Positions 1 to 7,814 of a stretch of 64,000 nucleotides of DNA are shown here, piece by piece; position 1 is the stretch's first letter; each line of letters begins with the position of its first letter. A model generated the notes under the pieces. The model saw only the letters and a program-made list of their open reading frames with translations, did no database searches and had not been told where the DNA came from. Both the position numbers and the translations under genes were made by a program. Origin of the DNA: Bacillus subtilis (GTDB lineage: Bacteria > Pseudomonadota > Alphaproteobacteria > Rhizobiales > Rhizobiaceae); assembly GCA_021733665.1 (NCBI GenBank), contig JAHREI010000001.1, positions 434,001-498,000 on the forward strand, read 5' to 3'.

Positions 1-324
1 CTGGGTAATCTGATCGAAAATGCCGTGGATTTTGCCAAGACCGAGACACAAGTGGTCTGGGGCTGGGACGAGAATTCAGTGCGCATTACCATCCGTGATG
101 ACGGTAAAGGGTTCTCGACAGATATGCTGGACAGGATCGGCGAGCCTTATATGTCGCGCCGCAGCGATGAGCGTAATGGGGGCGGATTGGGGCTGGGACT
201 GTTCATTGCCAAGACATTGCTGGAGCGTTCCGGTGCACATATCTCATTTGCAAACCGGCCTGAGCCTGGTCAAAGCGGTGCAGAGATCACAATTGTCTGG
301 GCGCGGCAGGCGCTGACCGCATAA
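1..324 (+). CDS. actS: ActS/RegB-type redox sensor histidine kinase, C-terminal fragment
   Basis: Only the last 107 residues are in the window; the gene begins upstream. The visible part is a histidine kinase ATP-binding domain: an N-box (LGNLIENAVDFAK, visible residues 1-13), a G1 box (DDGKGF) and a G2 box (GGGLGLGLF). This kinase type autophosphorylates and passes phosphate to a response regulator. The sensor part, the phosphorylated histidine and the redox cysteine are not visible. Assignment to ActS/RegB/PrrB rests on the ActR-like regulator 170 bp downstream on the same strand, which is the usual pairing in Rhizobiales. The family is sure; the specific name is an inference from context. 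Confidence 0.85.
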   Translation: MGNLIENAVDFAKTETQVVWGWDENSVRITIRDDGKGFSTDMLDRIGEPYMSRRSDERNGGGLGLGLFIAKTLLERSGAHISFANRPEPGQSGAEITIVWARQALTA

Positions 325-493
325 ATGCGATTCTCCATACCTGCGAATGTGGAGAAATTTGGTTTTTTGAATAAAATATTTGTGAAATGCTATCAATTAC
401 GGCATTTTACATTAATAGTTACATTGCATATTTGACTTTTTGACGCAGGCGCAGCAAGAAGTAAAAAGACAAAAGACGAGTAAGGAATACCTG

Positions 494-1057
494 ATGGATG
501 ATATGAGTCAGGATGATCACCTTGCCATCGGCAGTGATCCTTCGCTTCTTCTGGTTGATGATGATAAACCGTTTCTGCAGCGGCTCGCCCGGGCTATGGA
601 GAGTCGCGGTTTTACAGTGACAACAGCCGACTCCGTTGAGGAGGGCATTGCTGCGGTGAAACTGGCTGCACCGGCCTATGCAGTTGTGGACATGCGTCTC
701 GGTGATGGTAACGGTCTGGATATTATTGAGGCGATCCGTGCCAAGCGCGAAGATACCCGCGCCATTGTGCTGACCGGCTATGGCAATATTGCCACTGCGG
801 TCAATGCGGTCAAAATCGGTGCGATTGATTATCTTTCCAAACCTGCCGATGCGGATGAAGTTTTTGCAGCGCTTACCCGTCGTGATGGTGAGAAGATTGT
901 GCCGCCGGAAAATCCGATGTCGGCAGATCGTGTGCGCTGGGAACATATTCAGCGTGTTTATGAAATGTGTGAGCGCAATGTTTCTGAAACGGCACGCCGT
1001 TTGAATATGCATCGACGCACATTGCAGCGTATTCTTGCTAAACGCGCACCACGCTGA
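494..1057 (+). CDS. actR: ActR/RegA-type response regulator
   Basis: A 187-residue two-component regulator. The N-terminal receiver domain has acidic D22-D24, the phospho-acceptor D66 in VVDMRLGD, T93 and K116. A short proline-containing linker leads to a C-terminal Fis-like helix-turn-helix (about 150-182, NVSETARRLNMHRRTLQ). This compact layout without an AAA+ domain is typical of RegA/PrrA/ActR, which control respiration, redox balance and acid tolerance. The ATG at 494 follows a purine-rich AAGGA site at 482-486; an in-frame TTG at 440 would add 18 non-conserved residues. Its partner kinase lies immediately upstream. Confidence 0.93.
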   Translation: MDDMSQDDHLAIGSDPSLLLVDDDKPFLQRLARAMESRGFTVTTADSVEEGIAAVKLAAPAYAVVDMRLGDGNGLDIIEAIRAKREDTRAIVLTGYGNIATAVNAVKIGAIDYLSKPADADEVFAALTRRDGEKIVPPENPMSADRVRWEHIQRVYEMCERNVSETARRLNMHRRTLQRILAKRAPR

Positions 1058-1061
1058 TTTG

Positions 1062-1568
1062 TTATGATATCGTGCCGACTGGTTCATCAGTCGGCATCAG
1101 GACGCCTGCCATTTCTGCGAGCGTCAGCCGGTTAGCGCCAATCCGTGCCAGCTGTAATGTCAGAGCCTTTCGTGTGGCTGGAGCAAGCTTGTGCTCTGGT
1201 GCATCGCGCAGAATTTCCCCGCCATATCCGTCTGAGAGAATGAAGCCGCAATCTTCGGGAAAGATATCGCGCGGCACCTGCGCATGGGTAGCAAAGAACA
1301 ACCGGTCGCAATAATTGCGGTAATCCGGCCACTTCTGATCTGCTTTCCAATCCTCTACCGACGATTTGATTTCAATAATCCAGATTTCACCTTTGCGGGT
1401 CAGGCCGATCAGGTCGGCACGTCTGCCGGAGCGCAAAGAGACTTCCGGCAGAACATGAACATTCAGATCAAGACACAGGCGCTGGACGCCGCGACGTACC
1501 ATTAAAGCGAGGTCAGACTGACGGCCGTCGTGGAGCGGGTGTTGCTGAAAAGGTGAGATAATCGGCAT
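1062..1568 (-). CDS. mmcB: MmcB family DNA repair protein
   Basis: A 168-residue protein with a PD-(D/E)XK nuclease-like core: RADL at about 50-53 (D52) and EIKSS at 66-70 (E66, K68), preceded by E42. MmcB belongs to the SOS-linked DNA repair genes of alphaproteobacteria (known from Caulobacter) and has been proposed to act with ImuB/DnaE2 in mutagenic repair. The gene converges on actR with only 4 bp between the stops. No LexA box was identified with confidence in the short region upstream (1569-1650). The family call is good; the enzymatic activity is inferred from the motif. Confidence 0.85.
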   Translation of the reverse strand: MPIISPFQQHPLHDGRQSDLALMVRRGVQRLCLDLNVHVLPEVSLRSGRRADLIGLTRKGEIWIIEIKSSVEDWKADQKWPDYRNYCDRLFFATHAQVPRDIFPEDCGFILSDGYGGEILRDAPEHKLAPATRKALTLQLARIGANRLTLAEMAGVLMPTDEPVGTIS

Positions 1569-1731
1569 AGTTGTCTGTTGTTTCCGAGTATTGCTTTTGC
1601 AGGCAGTATATTCCTGTCACTTTTAATATGTACTTATAAAAAAGATAATCATGGTTAATCTTTGGTTAATCATCAGTAATTACTCTCCTCACAACAATCA
1701 TCACAGCAATAATGATTTTCTGAGGGGAAAA

Positions 1732-2352
1732 ATGGTGATCAGAAATGCTCTCTCTGCTGCCGGTCTTATTCTGACACTGGGTTTAGCCGGTTGTTCGACA
1801 ACGGCACCTTTTCAGACGAGTGCCGCATCTTACTCCGGCGTCACAGATGCAGGCTATGCACTGCCGACAGTTCCTGTTCAGAAAATCGCTCCGGAATATC
1901 GCCGCCAGCTGGTTAAATACGATACCAAAGAAGCGCCGGGCACAATCATTGTCGATACGCAGAACAAGTTTTTGTATCTTGTTGAGCCGGAAGGCAAAGC
2001 GATGCGCTACGGCATCGGTGTCGGTCGTGAGGGCTTTCAGTGGAAGGGCAGTGCCAAAGTTGCCATGAAGCGGGAATGGCCGACATGGACACCGCCTGCA
2101 CCGATGATCAAGCGTCAGCCGGAACTGGCAAAATATGCCGGTGGTATGCAGCCTGGCCTGAATAATCCGCTGGGTGCCCGTGCGCTGTATTTGTATAAAG
2201 GCGGACGTGATAGCGGCTATCGTTTGCATGGCACGCCGGAATGGTGGTCAATCGGCAAGAATGTTTCTTCCGGCTGTATCCGTTTGATTAATCAGGATAT
2301 TATTGATTTGCATGACCGCGCCAGTGTTGGTGCCAAGGTTGTCGTGCTTTAA
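1732..2352 (+). CDS. L,D-transpeptidase lipoprotein (YkuD domain)
   Basis: A 206-residue predicted lipoprotein. The N-terminal signal ends in a lipobox (LAGC, C21), so it should sit on a membrane facing the periplasm. The YkuD domain spans about 70-205 and has the catalytic signature with H166 (LHGTPE) and C182 (SSGCIRL). Such enzymes make 3-3 peptidoglycan crosslinks or attach outer-membrane proteins to peptidoglycan, a system expanded in Rhizobiales. The ATG at 1732 follows GAGGGG; an upstream in-frame ATG at 1651 would put 27 unrelated residues before the signal peptide. A strong terminator follows 11 bp after the stop. Confidence 0.92.
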   Translation: MVIRNALSAAGLILTLGLAGCSTTAPFQTSAASYSGVTDAGYALPTVPVQKIAPEYRRQLVKYDTKEAPGTIIVDTQNKFLYLVEPEGKAMRYGIGVGREGFQWKGSAKVAMKREWPTWTPPAPMIKRQPELAKYAGGMQPGLNNPLGARALYLYKGGRDSGYRLHGTPEWWSIGKNVSSGCIRLINQDIIDLHDRASVGAKVVVL

Positions 2353-2363
2353 AATAGATAATA

Positions 2364-2396
2364 AAAAAACGCGGCTGTAATAGCCGCGTTTTTTAA
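2364..2396. terminator. Bidirectional rho-independent terminator
   Basis: Stem AAAAAACGCGGCT / AGCCGCGTTTTTT with a 5-nt loop. It has T-runs on both strands and sits between the convergent L,D-transpeptidase and nfu genes. Confidence 0.9.
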
Positions 2397-2412
2397 ATGT
2401 CTGATTGAAAGA

Positions 2413-2979
2413 TCAGATAGCTTCGACCTGCAGCACTTCCGGTACGAAATGCTTGAGCAGGTTCTGGATGCCGTGTTTCAGTGTCGCTGTTGAAGACGGA
2501 CAACCGGCGCAAGCGCCTTTCATGTGCAGATAAACAACGCCGTGCTCAAAACCACGGAAGGTGATGTCGCCGCCATCCTGCGCAACAGCAGGGCGAACGC
2601 GGGTTTCAATCAGCTCTTTGATAGTTTCAACGATTTCGGCATCAGAGTCAGCGAAGAATTCGCCTTCTGTATGATCGTGGCCTTTGGCCTGCTCTGTCGC
2701 CATAACCGGCGCACCGGACATCATGTGCTCCATGATAGTGCCGAGGATAGCTGGCTTCAGATGCTGCCATTCCGCACCGTCTTTGCTGACAGTGATGAAA
2801 TCATAGCCGAAGAAAACGCCGTTGACGCCTGGTACTGCGAAGAGTTTGGCTGCAAGCGGCGAGGTGTTGGATGCACTTTCTGCATCACGGAAATCGGCGG
2901 TGCCTTCCGGCATAACCACTTTGCCCGGCAGGAACTTCAGGGTCGCCGGATTTGGTGTGGCTTCAGTCTGGATGAACAT
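2413..2979 (-). CDS. nfu: NifU family (Nfu-type) Fe-S cluster scaffold protein
   Basis: A 188-residue protein with an N-terminal Nfu domain (about 1-90, MFIQTEATPNPATLKF start) and a C-terminal NifU-like domain with the cluster-binding CAGC motif (C157, C160). Nfu proteins carry [4Fe-4S] clusters to target apoproteins. Length and layout match the mitochondrial and alphaproteobacterial NFU1 type. A GGAG-type ribosome site lies just upstream of the ATG (AAAGGAGGACTTTC in sense orientation). It lies downstream of the universal stress protein gene on the same strand, a common neighbour in Rhizobiales, with a 295-bp gap. Confidence 0.93.
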   Translation of the reverse strand: MFIQTEATPNPATLKFLPGKVVMPEGTADFRDAESASNTSPLAAKLFAVPGVNGVFFGYDFITVSKDGAEWQHLKPAILGTIMEHMMSGAPVMATEQAKGHDHTEGEFFADSDAEIVETIKELIETRVRPAVAQDGGDITFRGFEHGVVYLHMKGACAGCPSSTATLKHGIQNLLKHFVPEVLQVEAI

Positions 2980-3274
2980 GAAAGTCCTCCTTTTGGATAT
3001 ACAAGCTGTGATTGCTCACATGGTGTTCATTGGGGCGGAACACAATGTGACAAATTAATTATTTGAGTCAGGGCTGACATTAGCGGAGAGATGCAAAAAA
3101 TGAAACTACTGTCTTCATAAGACTGCGTTGCTCACGCTGAATTGCTGAGGCCATCTGCAGTGTGTACAGAGCAGGCGTTCAGCATTTTGATTGTGCAGTA
3201 ATCAGCCAGCCCCCTCTGCCATGAATTATATGCGCATAAGGGACTGTGGTTGTATTCAGAGCCGGATCAGGGCT

Positions 3275-3766
3275 TTACGCAACAGCATCAATGTCTTCGT
3301 CAGAAAGATCTGACGGAATGACAGTCACAGGAATAGAGAAAGATGCGCCACGTCCGGCAATGGATTGTACCAGAGGACCCGGGCCTTCTTTTCCGGATCC
3401 GGCAGCCAGTACCAGAATAGCAATATCCTGATCTTCTTCGATCAGACTATGAATTTCTTCCGTGGTCTGGCCTTCCCGTACAATCAACTCAGGCTCAATA
3501 CCGTATTGCTCACGCAATTGCGTAGCATATTTATTGAGGGCAGCCTGAGCACGTTCCAGTGCTTCTGCACGCATGATCGTGCCGACGCCGAGAAATTGCT
3601 GAAAGTCTGACGGGTCAATGACAAAGAGCAATACCAATGCGCCGCCGGTATTGCGGACACGGCGCGAGGCATAGGCAACGGCACGCCCGCATTCGGGCGT
3701 TTCATCGACAGAGACCAAAAATTTACGGCGGTGGCCGGCTTCCCGGCTAAGACGTTTTGAAACCAT
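3275..3766 (-). CDS. Universal stress protein family (UspA-like)
   Basis: A 163-residue single-domain UspA protein. It opens with the typical first strand RKFLVSVDETPEC (about 14-26) and ends in the last strand VTVIPSDLSDED. The loop LAAGSGKEGPGPLVQSI resembles the ATP-binding G-x2-G-x9-G(S/T) segment, so nucleotide binding is possible. The start is uncertain: the ATG at 3766 gives the usual family N-terminus, while a TTG at 3802 would add 12 residues. Neither has a clear ribosome site. The specific role is unknown. Confidence 0.85.
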   Translation of the reverse strand: MVSKRLSREAGHRRKFLVSVDETPECGRAVAYASRRVRNTGGALVLLFVIDPSDFQQFLGVGTIMRAEALERAQAALNKYATQLREQYGIEPELIVREGQTTEEIHSLIEEDQDIAILVLAAGSGKEGPGPLVQSIAGRGASFSIPVTVIPSDLSDEDIDAVA

Positions 3767-4066
3767 GCGCGGGAATTTGCCACTCAACAGGCGATACTGC
3801 AAGATGACAATTTTGTGGCGTCGCGAAAATTGAACGATTTGGCCGGAGAGAAAAACCAGTCTTTATCCGTCCGGTTTTGTTGAGCATTCAGAGAAAAGCG
3901 GGTTTTGCCTTGTTTTTTCATATGTTTCATGTTCGAAAGAGGCCGCGATCTTTCTGCATATTGGCTGTTCCACCTTGTTGTGCAGTAGAATGATTTTTTA
4001 TGTGCAACAGGGTTTTTGACGGTTCCAAACCGGTCTCTGATTGCAGCGGGCAAGGCAAAATTCAAA
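3767..4066. other. Divergent intergenic region, about 300 bp
   Basis: Lies between the leftward stress-protein gene and the rightward methyltransferase gene and must hold both promoters. The ORFs that cross it are poor in character and have no ribosome sites. I see no RNA gene or repeat. Confidence 0.4.
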
Positions 4067-4813
4067 ATGACCAAGACTTATGGCAAGTTGGCTTCACGCG
4101 TTTACGAACTGGATAAGCCGGTCGGGCGCTCTTTCGGTGATGTGGAATTTTATCTCGAACGCCTGAAATCTGTAGCAGGCCCTGTGCTGGAGCCAGCCAC
4201 AGGCAATGGCCGTATGCTGGTGCCACTGGCACAGGCAGGGCATAGCATCAGCGGTTTTGATCTGTCTCCTGAAATGCTTGCTTTATGCAAAGCCAATTGC
4301 GCGCAACATGGCGTGGAAGCTGAGCTGAGTCAGCAGGGTTTTACGACATTCCATTATGCGCAAAAATTTGCGGCCATTGTGCTGCCAGCCGGTTCTTTCC
4401 AACTGCTGACCGATGTTGTTGATGCGATGAGCTTTTTGCGACGCAGCAAAGAGGCGCTGGCTCCAAACGGCAAGTTGCTGCTGGATATTTCCGTGACCGG
4501 TGGTTTTATGGATCATGCACCGCGTGCGCGTCACTGGCAGGATGGCGAGGATTTGCTGACCTTGCAGGAAATGCGCACTGCAACGGACTACGTCAAACAG
4601 GTTGTCACATCGCAGCTGCGTTATGAATTGTGGCGCGACACGCAACTGGTAGCGACAGAGATGGAACTGTTCTCATTGCGCTGGTGGGGCATGTTCGAGC
4701 TGGAGCTGGCACTGCGTGAAGCAGGTTTTACGCAAATTAAAATCTTTGGCGATTATAAGTCGGGCGCCATTGATACAGCTTCTGCCGATACACTGATTTT
4801 TGAAGCGCAATAA
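4067..4813 (+). CDS. Class I SAM-dependent methyltransferase
   Basis: A 248-residue enzyme with a Rossmann SAM-binding fold. Motif I is VLEPATGNGRMLVPLAQAG (about residues 40-58), the post-motif acidic residue is in GFDLSPEML, and a later motif is NGKLLLDIS. The substrate cannot be told from sequence. The ATG at 4067 is preferred; a TTG at 4016 would add 17 residues. It is the only rightward gene in an otherwise leftward block and has its own terminator. Its placement between trpS and the stress-protein gene looks like an insertion into an otherwise conserved order. Confidence 0.85.
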   Translation: MTKTYGKLASRVYELDKPVGRSFGDVEFYLERLKSVAGPVLEPATGNGRMLVPLAQAGHSISGFDLSPEMLALCKANCAQHGVEAELSQQGFTTFHYAQKFAAIVLPAGSFQLLTDVVDAMSFLRRSKEALAPNGKLLLDISVTGGFMDHAPRARHWQDGEDLLTLQEMRTATDYVKQVVTSQLRYELWRDTQLVATEMELFSLRWWGMFELELALREAGFTQIKIFGDYKSGAIDTASADTLIFEAQ

Positions 4814-4824
4814 ATATCAGGCAA

Positions 4825-4854
4825 CAAAAAAGGCAGGGAATTCCCTGCCTTTTT
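4825..4854. terminator. Bidirectional rho-independent terminator
   Basis: Stem AAAAAGGCAGGGA / TCCCTGCCTTTTT. It has T-runs on both strands between the convergent methyltransferase and trpS genes. Confidence 0.9.
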
Positions 4855-4874
4855 AATTTTTAGATTAGATACCG

Positions 4875-5942
4875 TTAGTTCTGCAGAAAGCCGACAATAT
4901 CACGCACATTGTGCATGGTTTCTTCGGCAATCACGGAGGCGCGCTCGCCGCCATCACGCAGAACACCATCAATATAGGCCGGATCATTCACCAGACGACG
5001 CATTTCCTGCGTAATCGGTGAAAGTTGCGCGACGGCGAGTTCAGCAAGCGATGCTTTGAATTCAGAGAATTGCTTGCCACCGAAATCACGCAAGACGGCT
5101 GCCTTGTCCGTGTTTGTCAGAGCCGCGAAGATACCGATCAGATTATCGGCTTCCGGACGGCCTTCCAGTCCTTCCACTTCTGAAGGAATAGCATCGGCAT
5201 CTGTTTTAGCCTTGCGGATCTTCTTGGTGATGGTTTCTTCATCATCAATCAGATTGATACGTGACAGATCCGACGGATCGGATTTCGACATTTTCTTGGT
5301 GCCGTCACGCAGCGACATGATGCGCATTGCAGGGCCGGAAATCAGCGGCTCTGTGATCGGGAAAAAGCCCGATACAGTTTCATCACCAACAGCCATTTCC
5401 ACACCGATGCCGAGAGAGGCAATGCGGTCGGAATAGTCATTGTTGAATTTCTGCGCAATGTCACGTGTCAGCTCAAGATGCTGTTTCTGGTCATCGCCAA
5501 CCGGCACAGCGGTGGCGCGGTAGAGCAGAATGTCAGCAGCCATCAGGCTCGGATAGGCCAGCAGACCCAGCGAGGCATTTTCGCGGTCTTTACCGGCTTT
5601 GTCCTTGAACTGCGTCATGCGGTTCATCCAGCCGATACGCGCAATGCAATTGAACACCCAGGCAAGTTCCGCATGCTGGCGCACGCGGCTCTGATTGAAG
5701 ACAATGCTCTTTTTCGGATCAAGACCGGCAGCCAGATAGGCAGCGGTGATTTCGCGCGTAGAATTTAAAAGTTCTACGGGATCCGGCAAGATTGTCAGGG
5801 CATGCATATCCACGACGCAGTAAATGCATTCTTTGTCATCCTGCAAGGCAACCCAGCGCTTCAGGGCGCCAAGATAATTGCCGAGGTGAAGATTGCCGGT
5901 TGGTTGTGCGCCGGAGAAAATCCGTTCTTTAAAGGTGTTCAT
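4875..5942 (-). CDS. trpS: Tryptophanyl-tRNA synthetase
   Basis: A 355-residue class I aminoacyl-tRNA synthetase that charges tRNA-Trp. The HIGH-equivalent is in [10 protein letters not shown] (about 16-25) and the KMSKS loop is at 217-221. Tryptophan-pocket segments such as VVDMHALT (43-50) and the [13 protein letters not shown] segment (149-161) are conserved. Full length for the bacterial family. It follows murJ on the same strand after a 210-bp gap that holds a terminator, so trpS and murJ are probably separate transcripts or only partly linked. Confidence 0.98.
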   Translation of the reverse strand: MNTFKERIFSGAQPTGNLHLGNYLGALKRWVALQDDKECIYCVVDMHALTILPDPVELLNSTREITAAYLAAGLDPKKSIVFNQSRVRQHAELAWVFNCIARIGWMNRMTQFKDKAGKDRENASLGLLAYPSLMAADILLYRATAVPVGDDQKQHLELTRDIAQKFNNDYSDRIASLGIGVEMAVGDETVSGFFPITEPLISGPAMRIMSLRDGTKKMSKSDPSDLSRINLIDDEETITKKIRKAKTDADAIPSEVEGLEGRPEADNLIGIFAALTNTDKAAVLRDFGGKQFSEFKASLAELAVAQLSPITQEMRRLVNDPAYIDGVLRDGGERASVIAEETMHNVRDIVGFLQN

Positions 5943-6077
5943 TTCAAATCAATCCTAAAGCTGGTGGAGAGCCGTTCGAGCGCGATTATCGTGCTTTCAT
6001 AGTTGATAACCGGAATGCTCTGGGGTTGCTTTTAAGGTCGGCATATGTGGTTTGGACGCATGCTGCCGATCTTTGGC

Positions 6078-6121
6078 GAAAAAATATCCGGAAGGCAGGC
6101 ATGTAATCCTGTCTTCCGGAT
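6078..6121 (-). terminator. Terminator between murJ and trpS
   Basis: On the minus strand an approximately 14-bp stem (ATCCGGAAGACAGG / CCTGCCTTCCGGAT) is followed by a T-run. The position fits a rho-independent terminator, which sits 32 bp beyond... the start-proximal side of trpS; given the gene order it would act upstream of the murJ stop region or as an attenuator-like element. Confidence 0.35.
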
Positions 6122-6152
6122 GCGTTATTACTGCCAGAGTGCTGAAGAGCAA

Positions 6153-7754
6153 TCAAGCGGAAATATCTTTGTCCTGTGGTGCTGCCGCCGCTTTTTTCCG
6201 GCCGCGCATATTGCCTTTCAAGGCCGAGAGGCTGGCACCGCCAATGGCAAAAACAGTAGCGAAATAAACAATCATGCTGCCGATCACGAGCAAGCCGAGC
6301 GTAGTTGCCTGAATGGCAAACCCAACCTGTCTGCTTAAGTAAAATTCCAGATAATCAGAGGCGAAATACAAAGCAGTTGCCATAATGGCGGCGGCGATAA
6401 TCAGACGCGGAATACGGCGGATGAGGCCTGCATCATAATCCCAGTGTTTGCGCCAGATCAGCACGACGAACAGCAGCAAGGCATTGACCCAACCGGCTGT
6501 GATTTCTGCCGTGGCAATACCGGAAGGACCTAAGCGCGGGAATAAAAACAGCGCCAGTGACACGTTCACTACCACCGAAATACCGGCGAAGATCATTGGA
6601 GTACGTGTGTCTTCACGGGCAAAGAATCCCGGAAGAAAGGCTTTGATCAGCACAAAGGCAGGCAGGCCAAGACCGTAAACAGCCAAAATCTGCGACACAA
6701 TCAGAGTGGATTCAGGGCCGAACTGTCCGCGTTCAAACAGCAGGCGTACCAGTGGCTCGGAGAATACCAGCAAAGCTGCTGCCGCAGGCAGGGTCAGAAA
6801 CAGCGTGAATTCTACCGAGCGATTTTGCAGATTACCGGCTTCCTGCATATTGCCGCCACGCAAGGCACGTGACAGTTCCGGCAGCAAAACAGTGGCAACA
6901 GCAATTCCAACTACACCAAGCGGCAGCTGATAGAAACGGTCAGCATAGACGAGGGAAGATACCGCACCAGCTGAACCGGAAGCAATATTGGTATTGATCA
7001 GCAGATTGATCTGAGTGATGCCGCCGGTAATTGCGGCAGGCAGTGCCAGTACCAGCAGGCGGCGCACATTGGGTGTCAGCTTGGGACGGCGGAAACCGAT
7101 TTTGATGCCGGCGCGACGCACTGCAAACCAGACAATACCAAGCTGTACGACACCGGATGTCATAACGCCCCACGAAAGCGCATAGCCGATTTGTAACGGA
7201 TCATAATTCTGCACCCATGCCAGTAACAGCGCACTGATCAGGATGAAATTCAGGAAAACAGGCGCAATGGCCGCCGCAAAATATTTATGCAGGCTGTTGA
7301 GCATGCCCCCCATCATCGCCGCCAGTGACATACAGGCGAGATAGGGAAACATGATCATCGCCAGATTGACCGTGTTTTCAAATTTCACCGGATCATTGGT
7401 GAAGCCCGGCGCAATCACCGTGCTGACCAGAAATGGCATGGAGAGTTCCATGGCGATGGTCAGGCCGAGCAGAATGGTGAACAAGACGCCGAAGACTTCT
7501 TCGGAAAAGCGTTTCGCGCCATCCATGCCATTTTGTTCGATCTCTTTGGCAAAGAGGGGAACGAATGCGGTATTAAACGCGCCTTCGGCAAACAGGCGGC
7601 GGAAAGTATTCGGAAAACGGAAAGCCGTGTTGAATGCGTCTGCGACAGGGCCGGTGCCGAGAAAAACTGCCATCAGCATTTCGCGGGTAAAACCGAAAAT
7701 TCTGCTCATCAGCGTGCCGGAAGCAACAGTTGCGAATTTTTTCAGCAGGCTCAT
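6153..7754 (-). CDS. murJ: Lipid II flippase MurJ (MviN)
   Basis: A 533-residue polytopic inner-membrane protein of the MOP superfamily, with about 14 hydrophobic segments. The N-terminus is typical (LLKKFATVASGTLMSRIFGF), followed by the conserved segment ending in DAFNTAFRFPNTFRRLFAEG. MurJ moves lipid-linked peptidoglycan precursors across the inner membrane and is essential in most bacteria. It starts 60 bp after the glnD stop on the same strand, the standard Rhizobiales arrangement, and is likely co-transcribed with glnD. The C-terminus is polar and alanine/lysine rich. Confidence 0.97.
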   Translation of the reverse strand: MSLLKKFATVASGTLMSRIFGFTREMLMAVFLGTGPVADAFNTAFRFPNTFRRLFAEGAFNTAFVPLFAKEIEQNGMDGAKRFSEEVFGVLFTILLGLTIAMELSMPFLVSTVIAPGFTNDPVKFENTVNLAMIMFPYLACMSLAAMMGGMLNSLHKYFAAAIAPVFLNFILISALLLAWVQNYDPLQIGYALSWGVMTSGVVQLGIVWFAVRRAGIKIGFRRPKLTPNVRRLLVLALPAAITGGITQINLLINTNIASGSAGAVSSLVYADRFYQLPLGVVGIAVATVLLPELSRALRGGNMQEAGNLQNRSVEFTLFLTLPAAAALLVFSEPLVRLLFERGQFGPESTLIVSQILAVYGLGLPAFVLIKAFLPGFFAREDTRTPMIFAGISVVVNVSLALFLFPRLGPSGIATAEITAGWVNALLLFVVLIWRKHWDYDAGLIRRIPRLIIAAAIMATALYFASDYLEFYLSRQVGFAIQATTLGLLVIGSMIVYFATVFAIGGASLSALKGNMRGRKKAAAAPQDKDISA

Positions 7755-7814
7755 GAACGGGTCTCTTCGAAATGGAACATCGGGTCAGAAAGAACGGCTT
7801 GGTGCTGAACTGCC

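Noticed and set aside
419-1087. Long minus-strand ORF opposite actR
   Set aside because: It mirrors the actR coding frame, has no ribosome site and no recognisable domain.
3784-4074. Possible small leftward gene upstream of the stress-protein gene
   Set aside because: No ribosome site and no domain; it overlaps the start of the methyltransferase gene and the probable promoter region.
6078-6121. Attenuator control of trpS by tryptophan
   Set aside because: The hairpin lies in the murJ-trpS gap with a T-run in the leftward direction, but no leader peptide with Trp codons is visible, so a plain terminator after murJ is the simpler reading.
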